Assembly: GCA_026770025.1 (NCBI GenBank)
Contig: JAMXDE010000003.1
Span: 2,976,001 to 3,040,000 of the forward strand
Source of the DNA: Craspedostauros australis
Lineage: Eukaryota > Bacillariophyta > Bacillariophyceae > Mastogloiales > Achnanthaceae
DNA: 64,000 nucleotides
Direction: 5' to 3'
The number at the start of each line of letters is the position of its first letter. Within the stretch, counting starts at the first letter, position 1. The translations under genes were made by a program, and so were the position numbers. Below are positions 10,394-20,064 of the stretch, piece by piece. Below the pieces are notes generated by a model that made no database searches, was not told where the DNA came from, and saw only the letters and a program-made list of their open reading frames with translations.

Positions 10394-11474
10394 ATGGTCC
10401 TCACCAAGCCTATGATCATCGACGGCCGCGACCACCTTCTCGGTCGTCTCGCCAGTATCGTCGCCAAGGAGCTCTTGGCCGGCCAGAAGGTCATCATCGT
10501 CCGATGTGACGAGATGGTTGTCTCTGGATCCCGTGAGTTTGATCATGTTCATTTGCGGGGATGGTGCAACGATGACGCGATGGCGCGATACACCCGTATG
10601 GAGTGGCTTGGCATTGCACGGCATGACGTGGAAGGACTTTCATCGTGCAGACATTGCCTCGGCAGATGCATCAGTCTGGGCACCAAATGGAAGCAATTCT
10701 CGATGCCCTCGCCGACCCAGCACAGCCGATTGTTCCATGCGCGTCATGAGATGTCAGTCACATGCCCTGTGGCTCTCCAATCATGGCTTCGATGGCTGCA
10801 ACAGAGTTGGTCTCAGGGCAAGATGTGTGGATGAAGCCATGACAGGCATGAAAGAACATAACAACCCTTGCAAATGGAGCACATGAGCTAATCCATCTGT
10901 CTGTCTTGCTGTACTCCTCGTTACTCGCGACCAATTTGGTGCTCCAACCATCAACCATGCATTCCGCACACTCTTGTTCTGCCGAACTCATCCTGGATGA
11001 AACGCAGTCGTCAGAAACCGAGTGAAGTACGCCCAATTCCGCAAAAAGCGCATGAACACAAACCCGTCCCGTGGTCCATTCCATTTCAAGAGCCCCGCCA
11101 TGATGGTCTGGCGCACAATCCGCGGAATGATGCACCAGAAGAGTGCCCGAGGAAACGAGGCATTCTCCCGCCTCTCCACCTTCGATGGAGTCCCAGCACC
11201 ATACGACAAGCAAAAGCGCGTCGTCGTCCCAGCCGCTCTCAGAACCATCCGCATCAAGCCAGGCAGAGACTACACCGTCATCGGAGACTTGGCCAACTCT
11301 GTTGGCTGGAAGCACAAGGAGCTCCTCTCCCGACTGGAGTCCAAGCGCAAGGCCGACGGTAAGGAGTTCTACGAGCAGAAGAAGGCCAAGGCCGCCATCC
11401 GAAGAAAGGCGGAGGCAGCCTGCGCGTCTGAGCTCGCTAAGGTCAACGCTGTTCTCGAAGCTTCAGGATACTAA
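10394..11474 (+). CDS. RPL13A: 60S ribosomal protein L13a (uL13), two exons
   Basis: Exon 1 is 10394-10532 and exon 2 is 11008-11474. The 475-base intron has donor GTGAGT and acceptor ACGCAG, phase 1. The 201-residue product matches eukaryotic uL13 along its whole length: IDGRDHLLGRLASIVAKELL near the N-terminus, then RNRVKYAQFRKKRMNTNPSRGP across the start of exon 2 (given here in two parts: RNRVKYAQF and RKRMNTNPSRGP-like), then VVVPAALRTIRIKP and a basic C-terminal helix. It belongs to the large cytosolic ribosomal subunit. Ribosomal-protein introns often host snoRNAs; I looked for C/D boxes in this one and found no convincing pair. The reading across the junction (G-S-L-V-R-N-R-V-K) fits the family exactly. 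Confidence 0.95.
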
Positions 11475-12083
11475 ATCAAATAAAGACAAACAAAATTGAA
11501 CGGAACAGAACAGAAGCCATGTATTGATGCATATTGCGACCCGCGAAGACAGCATCAGCGGCCAGCATTTGAAGTGTCCAGATTGATCTTTCTCTCGAAC
11601 TGACAAACAAACAACATCGACACGTCCGTACATCATGATCAACGCATAGTTACTGGAGTACTTGCTGGTTATTGTTCCATCCTCTTGTTCGCAGGAGAGG
11701 CCCAGCGCAAGGTGACCTTCCACTTGTGCTAATACTTCTCCTACTCACATTGCTCGGGTCAGAGTACTACTACGAGCTGCGGCACCCGCACTTGGAAGTC
11801 TTCAGGACAGCCGCTACACTTGTGCTCCTAGTCGTACATGCCGCAGATGATGACCGTATGCACGACTTGATGCGCCTGCGAAAAAGCAGCACCGAAATGG
11901 ATCTTGTTCTCCCCTTCGTTGTCGTTGACAGAACATGTTCCCATTTCCCATTGTTCGCAGCCGCAGCCGTTGGTGACAACTCATACTCACCTTCTTCTCG
12001 CGCCTCGTGCCTTGCCACAACAACACAACATCACATCGTCTACTCGTATAGCACCATACACTTCAGAGCATACAGCAAACATC
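11475..12083. other. Spacer and probable P5CR 5' region
   Basis: No independent gene was recognised. The frame of the downstream reductase stays open back to an ATG at 11904, and the 60 extra codons would be rich in Ser, Thr and His. That could be an organelle leader, but it reads more like a chance extension. Confidence 0.4.
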
Positions 12084-13104
12084 ATGAAGGACGACCTCAG
12101 CATCGGATTCGTCGGCTGCGGCATGATGGCCAGCGCCCTCATGGATGGCCTCATCGACAAGAAGGTCGTGAAGGAGCCATCGCGTATCATCACATCTGAC
12201 GTCTACCAACCAGCGTTGGATCGTGCGGCCGGCAAGGGCATCGCAACGACAACCGACAATGCCAAGCTCTGCGCTGACGCAAAGGATGCGATCATCCTGG
12301 CCGTCAAACCGAACATCATCCCGGAGGTTTGCCCCATCATCGGAGGAGCTGTAGACTCGCAGGGGGCGCTCATCATCAGCATCGCCGCAGGTGTCACACT
12401 TCAGACGTTGGAATCGTTGCTGGCAGGTAGCCGCGTGGTGCGCGTGATGCCCAACACGCCTTGCTTGGTGGGAGAGGCTGCATCAGCATACGCCATGTCG
12501 TCTGCTTGCACGGAAGACGACAAGACGATCGTCGAGGCCATCTTCGGCGCCGTGGGACTTTGTGTGCAAGTGAAAGAAGAACTGCTGAACCCGGTGACAG
12601 GATTGAGCGGGAGCGGACCTGCCTACGTCTACCAATTCATCGAGGCGTTGGCCGATGGTGGTGTGCGATCCGGCTTGCCACGCAGCATCGCGCTCAAGCT
12701 CGCTGCACAGACGGTGAAAGGAGCCGCCGAAATGGTGCTGACCACAGGCACGCATCCCGGACAGCTCAAGGACAATGTGTGCTCGCCAGGCGGCACGACG
12801 ATCGCTGGTGTTGAGGCATTGGAGAATGGGTGAGTTGGGCAGGCAGTCGGGGAGTGCTGTTGTTGCACATGATAATACTCCAGAGCATGTTCGTGCCTTG
12901 TCCTGTCATCTACGAGTACAACTTCACACTAACAACATCCTTCCCCCACATGCATCATTCTTTATCTCCCCTCTTTTCCTCTCTCCGAATCTGAACAGAG
13001 GCCTCCGGAGTGCCACCATCTCAGCAGTCAAGGCAGCAACGAAGCGATCGATGCAACTCGGTGGATACTCGGAAGATCAGATTGCCAACAAACACGATCT
13101 GTAA
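12084..13104 (+). CDS. Pyrroline-5-carboxylate reductase, two exons
   Basis: Exon 1 is 12084-12829 and exon 2 is 12999-13104. The 169-base intron has donor GTGAGT and acceptor AACAG, phase 2. The protein has 283 residues. It reduces pyrroline-5-carboxylate to proline with NAD(P)H. Visible hallmarks are the Rossmann loop GFVGCGMMASALMDG (8-22), AVKPN (73-77), VMPNTPC (121-127), LSGSGPAYVYQF (174-185) and KDNVCSPGGTTIAG (229-242). The helix GGLRSATISAVKAATKRS spans the splice. This start gives the normal length, with the first beta strand immediately after it, and predicts a cytosolic enzyme. An upstream in-frame ATG at 11904 would add a leader of uncertain meaning. The next gene, HisG, is also an amino-acid biosynthesis enzyme, but there is no sign that they are co-transcribed. 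Confidence 0.93.
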
Positions 13105-13904
13105 ATACCCCTCGCCATGTTATGCAGTAGAGTGTGTCGGAATGCATGGCTCTACTATCGTCACTACCAACAATGATGAAATTCACTTCCCATCCTCTCT
13201 TCGTTTCTCTTTGTTGGCCCAAAGCAGATTCTAATCTGATCGAGATGTCTACCGTAGTCTAGGTTTCCAGTCGTATTTGAAAATCCATTCACGAAGTCCG
13301 TTCTTTTCCGATCATTCCTGTCCACAAATTGCCACGCTCCAGGTGGAAGCAAACCGAAAAACAAATGACAACGAACACAGTGCAAACGCACGAAACATCA
13401 ACATCAACAACCACACCAACAACCTCAACATCATCATCGGCTCGGGTCTGCACACGTACAGTAAATGCACCGCCAAACAGAAAAAAACCATCTCCCTCCA
13501 AACCAAAACATTGCACCCGAAGGTAAGATCAGAGCTCCATGTGCCTTCATGATCATGATGATTACGATGATCATCATCAGCAGCAGTCGTAGGCGTCGCA
13601 CCGCCGAAGGATAGCAGCACCAAGATTCAACCAATTCGAATCTACAAGAGTCTCGAATTCGTGCGATACCAGCTCGCCGAGAACTTTGACACATCTCATC
13701 TCACCCGCAACTGCATCATCTTTCCTTCACATACCGATACGTACCAATACGGGTATTCTGCTCACGTTTCGAACCCCCATAACCGACAACGCTATCGCAA
13801 TTACAACTCTCCATCCACAGGAATCCCACAGCGTTCCAACCAGCCAACCAACCAACCAACCAACCACCAGGCAGACAAGCAAATACAGCACATTCGTCTG
13901 AAAG
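13105..13904. other. Spacer with HisG upstream region and a CCAA microsatellite
   Basis: There is no convincing gene. At about 13843-13868 the tetranucleotide CCAA is repeated roughly six times, some 40 bases before the HisG start, within its likely 5' UTR. An ATGATCATGATGATTACGATG low-complexity stretch lies near 13550-13575. Confidence 0.5.
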
Positions 13905-15137
13905 ATGTCTTCAAACAAGGAAATGCCACGACAGAACTCCAGCCCACCGGGCAACTGCAAATTCGCCATCCCAAAGAAGGGCCGTCTCTATGAGAAGGTC
14001 GTGGGCATGCTGACGGGCGCTGGCATCGAATTCCGCAGGAAGGATCGTTTGGATGTCGCACTTTGCGTCGGTCTGCCGATCACCTTGGTCTTCCTCCCTG
14101 CCGCCGACATTGCGAAATTCGTCGGTGAGGGTAACGTCGACATGGGCATCACCGGCTTTGATGTGGTCACGGAGAGCGGCGTGACGGTTGATCACATCAT
14201 GGACCTGGGCTTCGGCAAGTGCAAGCTGTGCGTGCAGGCACCCGTGGTCGACGACATCCACGACGTCAACACCCTTGCCGGAGGACGCATCGTCACCAGC
14301 TTTCCAGAGATCACGAAGGAGTTTTTCAAGAAGATCGACGCCGAGAAGGGCACCACGACCAGCGTCAAATTCGTCGGCGGATCCGTCGAGGCTGCCTGCG
14401 GACTTGGGCTTGCCGATGCCGTCGTCGATCTCGTTGAGACCGGCACGACAATGAGAGTGAGTACTCGTACAATGGTTGCAACAACGTGAAGAAAAAGCAC
14501 AATCCCAAACACAAGATGACATCTGTCGCGGCAGAAGTGAATGCAAACCGAACCGAACACAACAAACAGATGGGAATGTGAAGTCATGCTTGTCGCAAAG
14601 GCATGGGACTTGGGACTTGGGACGTGCCTGTTGAGCCTGTCGAGCTCACTCATTCCTCATGCTGCCCATCCTAACAATTGCCGCTCATCTCACATCATTC
14701 CGTGCTGTTGCCTCGCTGCCACCGATTTCACCTCCATTGAACGAACGAACGAACGAACTTGCACCATTACTCGCATGAACCAGGCCGCCGGATTGGAAGT
14801 CGTCCACGAAATCCTGAGCACCCAGGCCATCCTGATTTCGAACCCCAACTCAACCCACAAGGGCATGGTGGAGAAGCTGAAGCGCCGCATCGAGGGTTAC
14901 ATCACCGCTACAAAGTACAGCATGATCATGTACAATGTCGCAGTCGATCTGCTGTCCGAAGCCGTCAAGGTAACACCCGGCAAACGTTCGCCGACCATCA
15001 CCAATCTGGAAGACGAGAACTTCAAGGCCGTGTCATCGTTGGTGCTCAAGAAGGAAGTGTCCGCAAAGATGGACGCCCTTCAGGAGGTTGGCGCCATCGA
15101 TATCCTTGTCATTGATTTGGCCAACACTCGATTGTAA
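13905..15137 (+). CDS. ATP phosphoribosyltransferase (HisG, long form), two exons
   Basis: Exon 1 is 13905-14456 and exon 2 is 14784-15137. The 327-base intron has donor GTGAGT and acceptor ACCAG, phase 0. The 301-residue enzyme joins ATP and PRPP in the first step of histidine synthesis. The catalytic domain shows FAIPKKGRLYEK (about 20-31), the GEGNVDMGITGFDVV loop and GLADAVVDLVETGTTMR, the PRPP-binding P-loop-like segment, which ends at the splice site. Exon 2 continues it and then carries the regulatory HisG_C domain (KVTPGKRSPTITNLED, GAIDILVIDL), which marks the long form inhibited by histidine. Histidine synthesis in algae is usually plastid-located, but I see no signal peptide ahead of this start. 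Either the enzyme is cytosolic or an upstream leader exon was missed. Confidence 0.93.
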
Positions 15138-16208
15138 TGACGGAGGGGCAAGGATGTGTACGATTCATCGTGCACACATGAAGCTTCTATCCGCGTACGA
15201 GTACAAGTGATCTCTGACGTTCTTGTGAAGATGCCAAGACGTTTCTGTCGAGAGCACTCTTCTCCACTCGACACGACCGCACAAATAGACAATCCCTGGG
15301 TTGATCAACTGGATGAATCTGCATGGCATTGAATGACTATTGCGCTTGCGAGTACGCATGTATTCTATGATAGGAGTATATTATCTGTTGGTGTGTGCTT
15401 GTGTACCGTACTCGGTGTGATGGAGCAGAGTATGTTCCAGCAAAGACAAGTAATACAGGCTCTGGCTGTCCCAACGTAGACATATTTCTCAGTCACGTAG
15501 GATGCAACCCATATCAGAAGGTTGATCGCCATTGGTTGGTATCCACGATTCAGAATGGAATCTGGGGTGATGAAGCCCAACAGTACATAATTCTACGTGT
15601 GAGCTACGTACAAGATCTTGATGTTCTCTCTTGCCTGTTCCGCGGATTTATCGGGCAGTGCCTTCCCGCCAAAAAATGCAGAGTCGTGGCGCGAAACACA
15701 CACATCGCGCGGACGCCTGAGAGAGCGAGAAAGAACAGTGTCTGTCTCTGCACTCTACTCGGATGTGGTGTGGTGTGGTGGGTGTGTTGTGCCGCGTGGT
15801 GTCGCATGGTCTTTCCGTTCGTTCCTTGCTTCTCTTGGAATCGAAAGCACTCACAACCATGCGTTGAATTGTCAGTTGCATGCATCGTCGTGAAATCCAA
15901 CCAACGCATGCCGTTTCTGATCATAGAAGCACAGAAGAAGAGAGGCTTCCTCCAACATCTGCAGATTTACGCAGACGACCAAGATCAAGATCAAGGACAA
16001 CGACGGCAACATTTGCGCGCGCAAAAAGCAGCAGCCACAAGAAGAACTAGACTATCTCGCGGATACTGACATTTATATTGGACTTTCTTGGCGTTCTTCA
16101 GTTTCACAGTTACTGCACACATTCAAGCAAGATCAATCGTCGCCATCACCACATAGCAGCAGCAGCAGCAACAATAACAGCAACAGCAACACTAACACAG
16201 CCATCACG
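15138..16208. other. Intergenic spacer
   Basis: About 1.07 kb without a supported gene. A 224-codon open frame on the plus strand (15395-16069) has erratic Cys/Trp/Arg composition and no domain, so I treat it as chance. A short CAG/CAA-rich low-complexity run (about 16153-16195) precedes the next start and may be its 5' UTR. Confidence 0.5.
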
Positions 16209-17762
16209 ATGATGATCGAACCGTTCTGCATCTGGATCAGCTTCATCCTGTCGGGCGCCGTGTGGCTGACGTCCGCAGGCGTTCTGATGCATCTCATGCG
16301 ACAATGGATCCGTGCCTGCCGTTGCTGCTGCCACCTCAGCAATCTCTGCCGACGTCGAAGGCCAGTGGACCTGATCTCACACGAGAACTTCCGCTTTCAT
16401 CCGCATCCGAACATCGAGAAATGCTTCTTCACCGTCCTCAGCTTCTTCGCCCTCCTTTGGCTGGCGGCGACCTGCCAGGCCTTGGTCTACGCTGACATGA
16501 TCCCGCTGGTGTACATCCGCAGCATCAGCCCGGTGTCGATGGAGGAGATCAACTACCTCGTGCTGGAGATTGGCGCGGATTCCGTCCTGCAGATGGTCGC
16601 CTTTTCGATCGTGTCAGTTCGTTGGCTGCGTGCTGTCAAGATTCCGCGGGACTCAGCCAACGAGGCGGCCAACATCATCGTCAATGCGGAGGAGGGCATC
16701 GTCCTTCGCAACGACACCCGCAACCGCGATGGCAACGACAACAACGACGCCGAGGCAAGCGTCAACCTTCTGCAGCTGGGTGAAGGCCGTCCGCGACGCA
16801 GGAAGGTGTCCATCAAGAGGATCCTCCATGCGACATTTGGCATCGTCATGCTCTCCCTCATCGTCGAGACCATCCTGTCCGTCGTCGCCCTTCTGACTTT
16901 GGATCATTCCTTCCTCTGCAAGCACCACGCAAGCAACACCACCGACGTGATCACGGCTGAAGCCACCATCGGCGAAGTCGTCGCAGTTGGAGGTGCGTGG
17001 TCATCGAACAGCAACGATGCCACCGCACCCGATGCATTCCACCCTCACATCCACATGGACCTCGCGCAGAAGACCACCTTCCTCATCGCGGCGCACACGA
17101 TCCTCAATGGCGCAGCGTGGATCACCAACGCTGTTATCCTCCTGTACTGCATCGTCGTCACCATCGGCGACATTCAAGTGCGACGATCTTCCTTGCGACA
17201 CGACCACACGCGACACTTGAGCTACTTGGTCATCGTCATGATCCCATTGGCCATCTGCGCTGGCTTCAATGGCGCACGTTGCATCGAGCAGTACCTACTG
17301 CACAGCATGTACCACCCAGGATTCGCACGGTACGATCTCATGCGATGGATCGTGCTGTGTTGGGTCCCGACAGGATTGATCCTCCTCGCCATCCTCCTCT
17401 CAAGTTTGGGATGGCTCTGTTTGACGGACATCGAACCCGACGTGCCATTCTCCAATTTGTACATCCATCAGGCGTCGAACATTCACGCTGCGAATGACGA
17501 CGACGACGACGGTCGCAGGATGCAACCGCATCGCATCTCTCCGCTGTCCGAATCTCCGCAAGGATACGTGCCACCTAAGGAGATGGTGAGCAGCTTCATT
17601 CCGTTGGATGAAACCAGAGATAGCCGGCCAGTCTCCGTCGTCGTTGCAGACACCGATCAGCAGGAGGTGGCGGAGGAAGAGACGCTGAGCATGTTCGATC
17701 TCGAAGGTATGTTCTTCGGTCTGCTGCTGCCTCAGGAGTTCTTTTCTGCCACGGCTGTCTGA
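16209..17762 (+). CDS. Seven-helix membrane protein of unknown family
   Basis: One exon, 517 residues, opening with two Met codons. I count seven hydrophobic segments: about 6-28, 76-98, 122-142, 205-230, 292-320, 336-356 and 383-408. The first cytosolic-type loop carries a Cys/Arg-rich stretch (CRCCCHLSNLCRRRR), and an Asn/Asp-rich linker with Arg/Lys separates helices 3 and 4. The C-terminal ~110 residues are soluble, acidic and Ser/Pro-rich (DDDDDGRR; EVAEEETLSMFDLEG). The topology is like that of a seven-helix receptor, but I see none of the residues that define known receptor classes, nor any transporter motif. It might be a lineage-specific sensor or channel-like protein; that is a guess. 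There is no signal peptide other than helix 1. Confidence 0.75.
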   Translation: MMIEPFCIWISFILSGAVWLTSAGVLMHLMRQWIRACRCCCHLSNLCRRRRPVDLISHENFRFHPHPNIEKCFFTVLSFFALLWLAATCQALVYADMIPLVYIRSISPVSMEEINYLVLEIGADSVLQMVAFSIVSVRWLRAVKIPRDSANEAANIIVNAEEGIVLRNDTRNRDGNDNNDAEASVNLLQLGEGRPRRRKVSIKRILHATFGIVMLSLIVETILSVVALLTLDHSFLCKHHASNTTDVITAEATIGEVVAVGGAWSSNSNDATAPDAFHPHIHMDLAQKTTFLIAAHTILNGAAWITNAVILLYCIVVTIGDIQVRRSSLRHDHTRHLSYLVIVMIPLAICAGFNGARCIEQYLLHSMYHPGFARYDLMRWIVLCWVPTGLILLAILLSSLGWLCLTDIEPDVPFSNLYIHQASNIHAANDDDDDGRRMQPHRISPLSESPQGYVPPKEMVSSFIPLDETRDSRPVSVVVADTDQQEVAEEETLSMFDLEGMFFGLLLPQEFFSATAV

Positions 17763-18198
17763 ACATCATCTGTACATGGGTACTCATGTGTGCATAGGTA
17801 CTCATGTGTGAATATTCATGTACACTCATGTGACAAGAGGGATAGGATGGGAGGAGCAGGGCGCTTCACACCATTTGAAGGGAACCGAAAACCAGGGATG
17901 TACATGTACCATACGGTACTTGGCGCTGTGAAAGCACAGCATAGGGAAAAGAAAGAGCACCATCGCAATCTTCTTCCAAACACCATCGCACATAAAAACT
18001 ATTAGGAAACATATACTATACTATAATATAGTATAATGCCATTTCATGAGAAGAAACCGTCTACCTGCGCATTGCAATCGACCAATTGTGCTTGCGTGCG
18101 CCTACTCTAGTTGTACGTACTCGTTTGGCACTGGGGTGGTGAAATCATTGGAGTTCGATCATTGGAGTTCGATCATTGAAGTTCGATCATTGCGATGA
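17763..18198. other. Convergent 3' spacer
   Basis: Ends of two convergent genes. It contains a duplicated GGTACTCATGTGTG stretch (about 17779-17810), an AT-rich near-palindrome around 18012-18038 and the 14-base tandem repeat listed separately. Both transcripts should terminate here. Confidence 0.5.
18147..18192. repeat. 14-base tandem repeat, three copies
   Basis: The unit ATTGGAGTTCGATC is present three times in tandem (the third with one change, GAAG for GGAG) and is followed by a partial ATTG. It ends just beside the stop codon of the bL25m gene, in its 3' flank. Confidence 0.85.
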
Positions 18199-19320
18199 TT
18201 ACGATGCCTCCTCCTTCTCTTCCTCTCCATCTTCCGCCATCGCCGATGCGCGTCCACCATGCACCGGACCCACAATGAATTTTTTGGTGTCCACGCGGTC
18301 GCTGTGCCGCACCCCGTCCGGGAAGATGACGCGATCCAACCTCACCACCGTCTTCAACTCCAACCCCGTGCATTCCACGCTGAGCTCTTCCGGGATGGGC
18401 ACGCCGTCCTCCACCAAACATTCGACGTACTTGTTGATCGGGATGATGAAGCCATCGCGCTTCAAGGCCGGCGACTCCTCCGTGTTGATGTACTTGAGAG
18501 GAATCTTGATGGGACGCAAGGCGTGGTACCGCAGGAAGTTGGTGCAGTACAGCTTTTCCCACACGGGATGCCATTGCACATCGCGCGGCATAACACGATG
18601 CACCGTGCCCTGCGTATCCTCCTCATCTTCGTACACGGTGAGATCGTAGACGCGAGATCCCAAATGCCGACGGTATCGTCCCACTTCGCGATGCAATTCG
18701 CTCCACGGCGTCTGGACGAGGAGCTCGTCGCGCGTGCCGCCCCTGCGCGTGGTGCTGCCCCAGACGATGCCGGGAATGAGGCTGTGCTCTTCGCGCAGTC
18801 GATCGCAGGCGCGGGTGCCATCGACGGTGCGGCGGTACGTGACGAGCTTGCGGATGTTGAGGGCCTGCTGCGCCTCGTTGCCCAGTCCCTTGTCGATGCG
18901 CGGCTCGCCGTACGCTCGGGTCGATTTGTTGGCCTTTTGGGGTTGCGTCGAGGCGATGAGCTCCGCCTCCGTCATACCGAGCAGTTCCAAATCTGCCGGA
19001 TCGATCGTGATGGAGTTGCCGACGTTGACGAAGTTGCTCGTGAGGTACTCCTGGAGCTTGGGATCGGCCTGAACCTGCTCTGCTGTGAGGCCGGACACGA
19101 ACTTGCCGGGGTTGGCGAAGATCTCCTCAGCTGTCACGCTGGAGGTTGACGACCATCTCAAAGACTGCGATGGCTTCCGTTGCCTGTTCCTCTGCTCAAC
19201 GAGCTGGCTTGGGAATGCGACGCTGGCAGCGCCTCCGAGTCTGGACCATCCCGCAGACGCTGACGCTGACGCAGCCGCTGACTGGATCTTTCGCATTGAG
19301 ATCGCCAACCTTGATGTCAT
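18199..19320 (-). CDS. Mitochondrial large-subunit ribosomal protein bL25 (L25/TL5/CTC family)
   Basis: One exon, 373 residues. The core matches bacterial bL25/CTC: REEHSLIPGIVWGS (the R-G-x-IPG-V-x-YG region that binds 5S rRNA), VMPRDVQWHPVWEKLYCTNF (the H-x-D-x-x-WHP motif) and the second beta domain with IPLKYINTEESPALKRDGF and EELSVECTGLE. The N-terminus (MTSRLAISMRKIQSAAASAS) is basic and Ala/Ser-rich without a hydrophobic signal core, which fits mitochondrial import. Between leader and core lies about 100 residues (including FANPGKFVSGLTAEQVQADP) not found in bacterial bL25. The acidic C-terminal tail is EDGEEEKEE. A plastid version is less likely because a signal peptide is missing. 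Confidence 0.85.
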   Translation of the reverse strand: MTSRLAISMRKIQSAAASASASAGWSRLGGAASVAFPSQLVEQRNRQRKPSQSLRWSSTSSVTAEEIFANPGKFVSGLTAEQVQADPKLQEYLTSNFVNVGNSITIDPADLELLGMTEAELIASTQPQKANKSTRAYGEPRIDKGLGNEAQQALNIRKLVTYRRTVDGTRACDRLREEHSLIPGIVWGSTTRRGGTRDELLVQTPWSELHREVGRYRRHLGSRVYDLTVYEDEEDTQGTVHRVMPRDVQWHPVWEKLYCTNFLRYHALRPIKIPLKYINTEESPALKRDGFIIPINKYVECLVEDGVPIPEELSVECTGLELKTVVRLDRVIFPDGVRHSDRVDTKKFIVGPVHGGRASAMAEDGEEEKEEAS

Positions 19321-19925
19321 GTTGGCAATGATGTTGTTGGTATCGAATGAGTTTCAGCAGCAGATACGCTCAGCTCGTACAGCAGGTATTCTATGATATT
19401 ATATGTTGTATAATATGTAATTCTCTCGCTGTGGAATGTCTAATTGGAAGCACTCCTGATGTGGAAGTAACAGCGCGGAGTGCTGCTGGCGTATCTGTCC
19501 ACGCCGCTGCGACTCGCAGTTGTTGCCGCCATTGTCATCACCACCATCATGATCATGACCATCGTCATCGACAAAATCAAAGCCATCACAGAATGGGCTA
19601 TGAGCCAATTATCCACAGCTCGAAGTCTACCACATCTACATCTAATTCTAAATCTACTCGAATGAGAACGAGTACGCGACAATCACTCACTTGCTCGCTC
19701 ACCCCTACACTCCACCTTTCACTCTCTACTATTAGAGCGGTATCTTACACACTTTACAGTTCATAGAGAGTAACCTGTCCTAGGTACAACGCTGGGACAC
19801 GCGGCAAAATGTCTGGCACGATCAAAAAATCTCTTGCCTTAAACCAATTAAATAGCTTCGGCGTCTGTTGATATTATACAGGTCATCATAACGAAATTGA
19901 TAAACTCATGCTGTCATGTGTCATT

Positions 19926-20064
19926 GTCGGGAATGTCGGGAATGTCGGGCGCTTTGTCGGGAATGTCGGGAGTTTTGTCGGGAATGTCGGGTGTGTTGTC
20001 GGGAATGTCGGGTGCGTTGTCGGGAATGTCGGGCGTGTTGTGGCGATTGTCGAGAATGTCGGGA
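19926..20064. repeat. GTCGGGAAT minisatellite, array 1
   Basis: The building blocks are GTCGGGAAT (9 bases) and GTCGGGNGNNTT (12 bases), alternating to give a 21-base higher unit about six times, with wobble in the 12-base block. Because 9, 12 and 21 are multiples of three, all plus-strand frames stay open through it. The last copies are degenerate (GTGGCGATTGTCGAGAATG). Confidence 0.9.

Noticed and set aside
10533-11007. snoRNA inside the uL13 intron
   Set aside because: Looked for C box (RTGATGA) and D box (CTGA) pairs with flanking complementarity; only imperfect single matches.
15395-16069. 224-codon open frame upstream of the seven-helix protein
   Set aside because: Erratic composition (clusters of Cys, Trp, Arg), no domain or leader, and the 3' part runs into low-complexity CAG-rich sequence; most likely chance.
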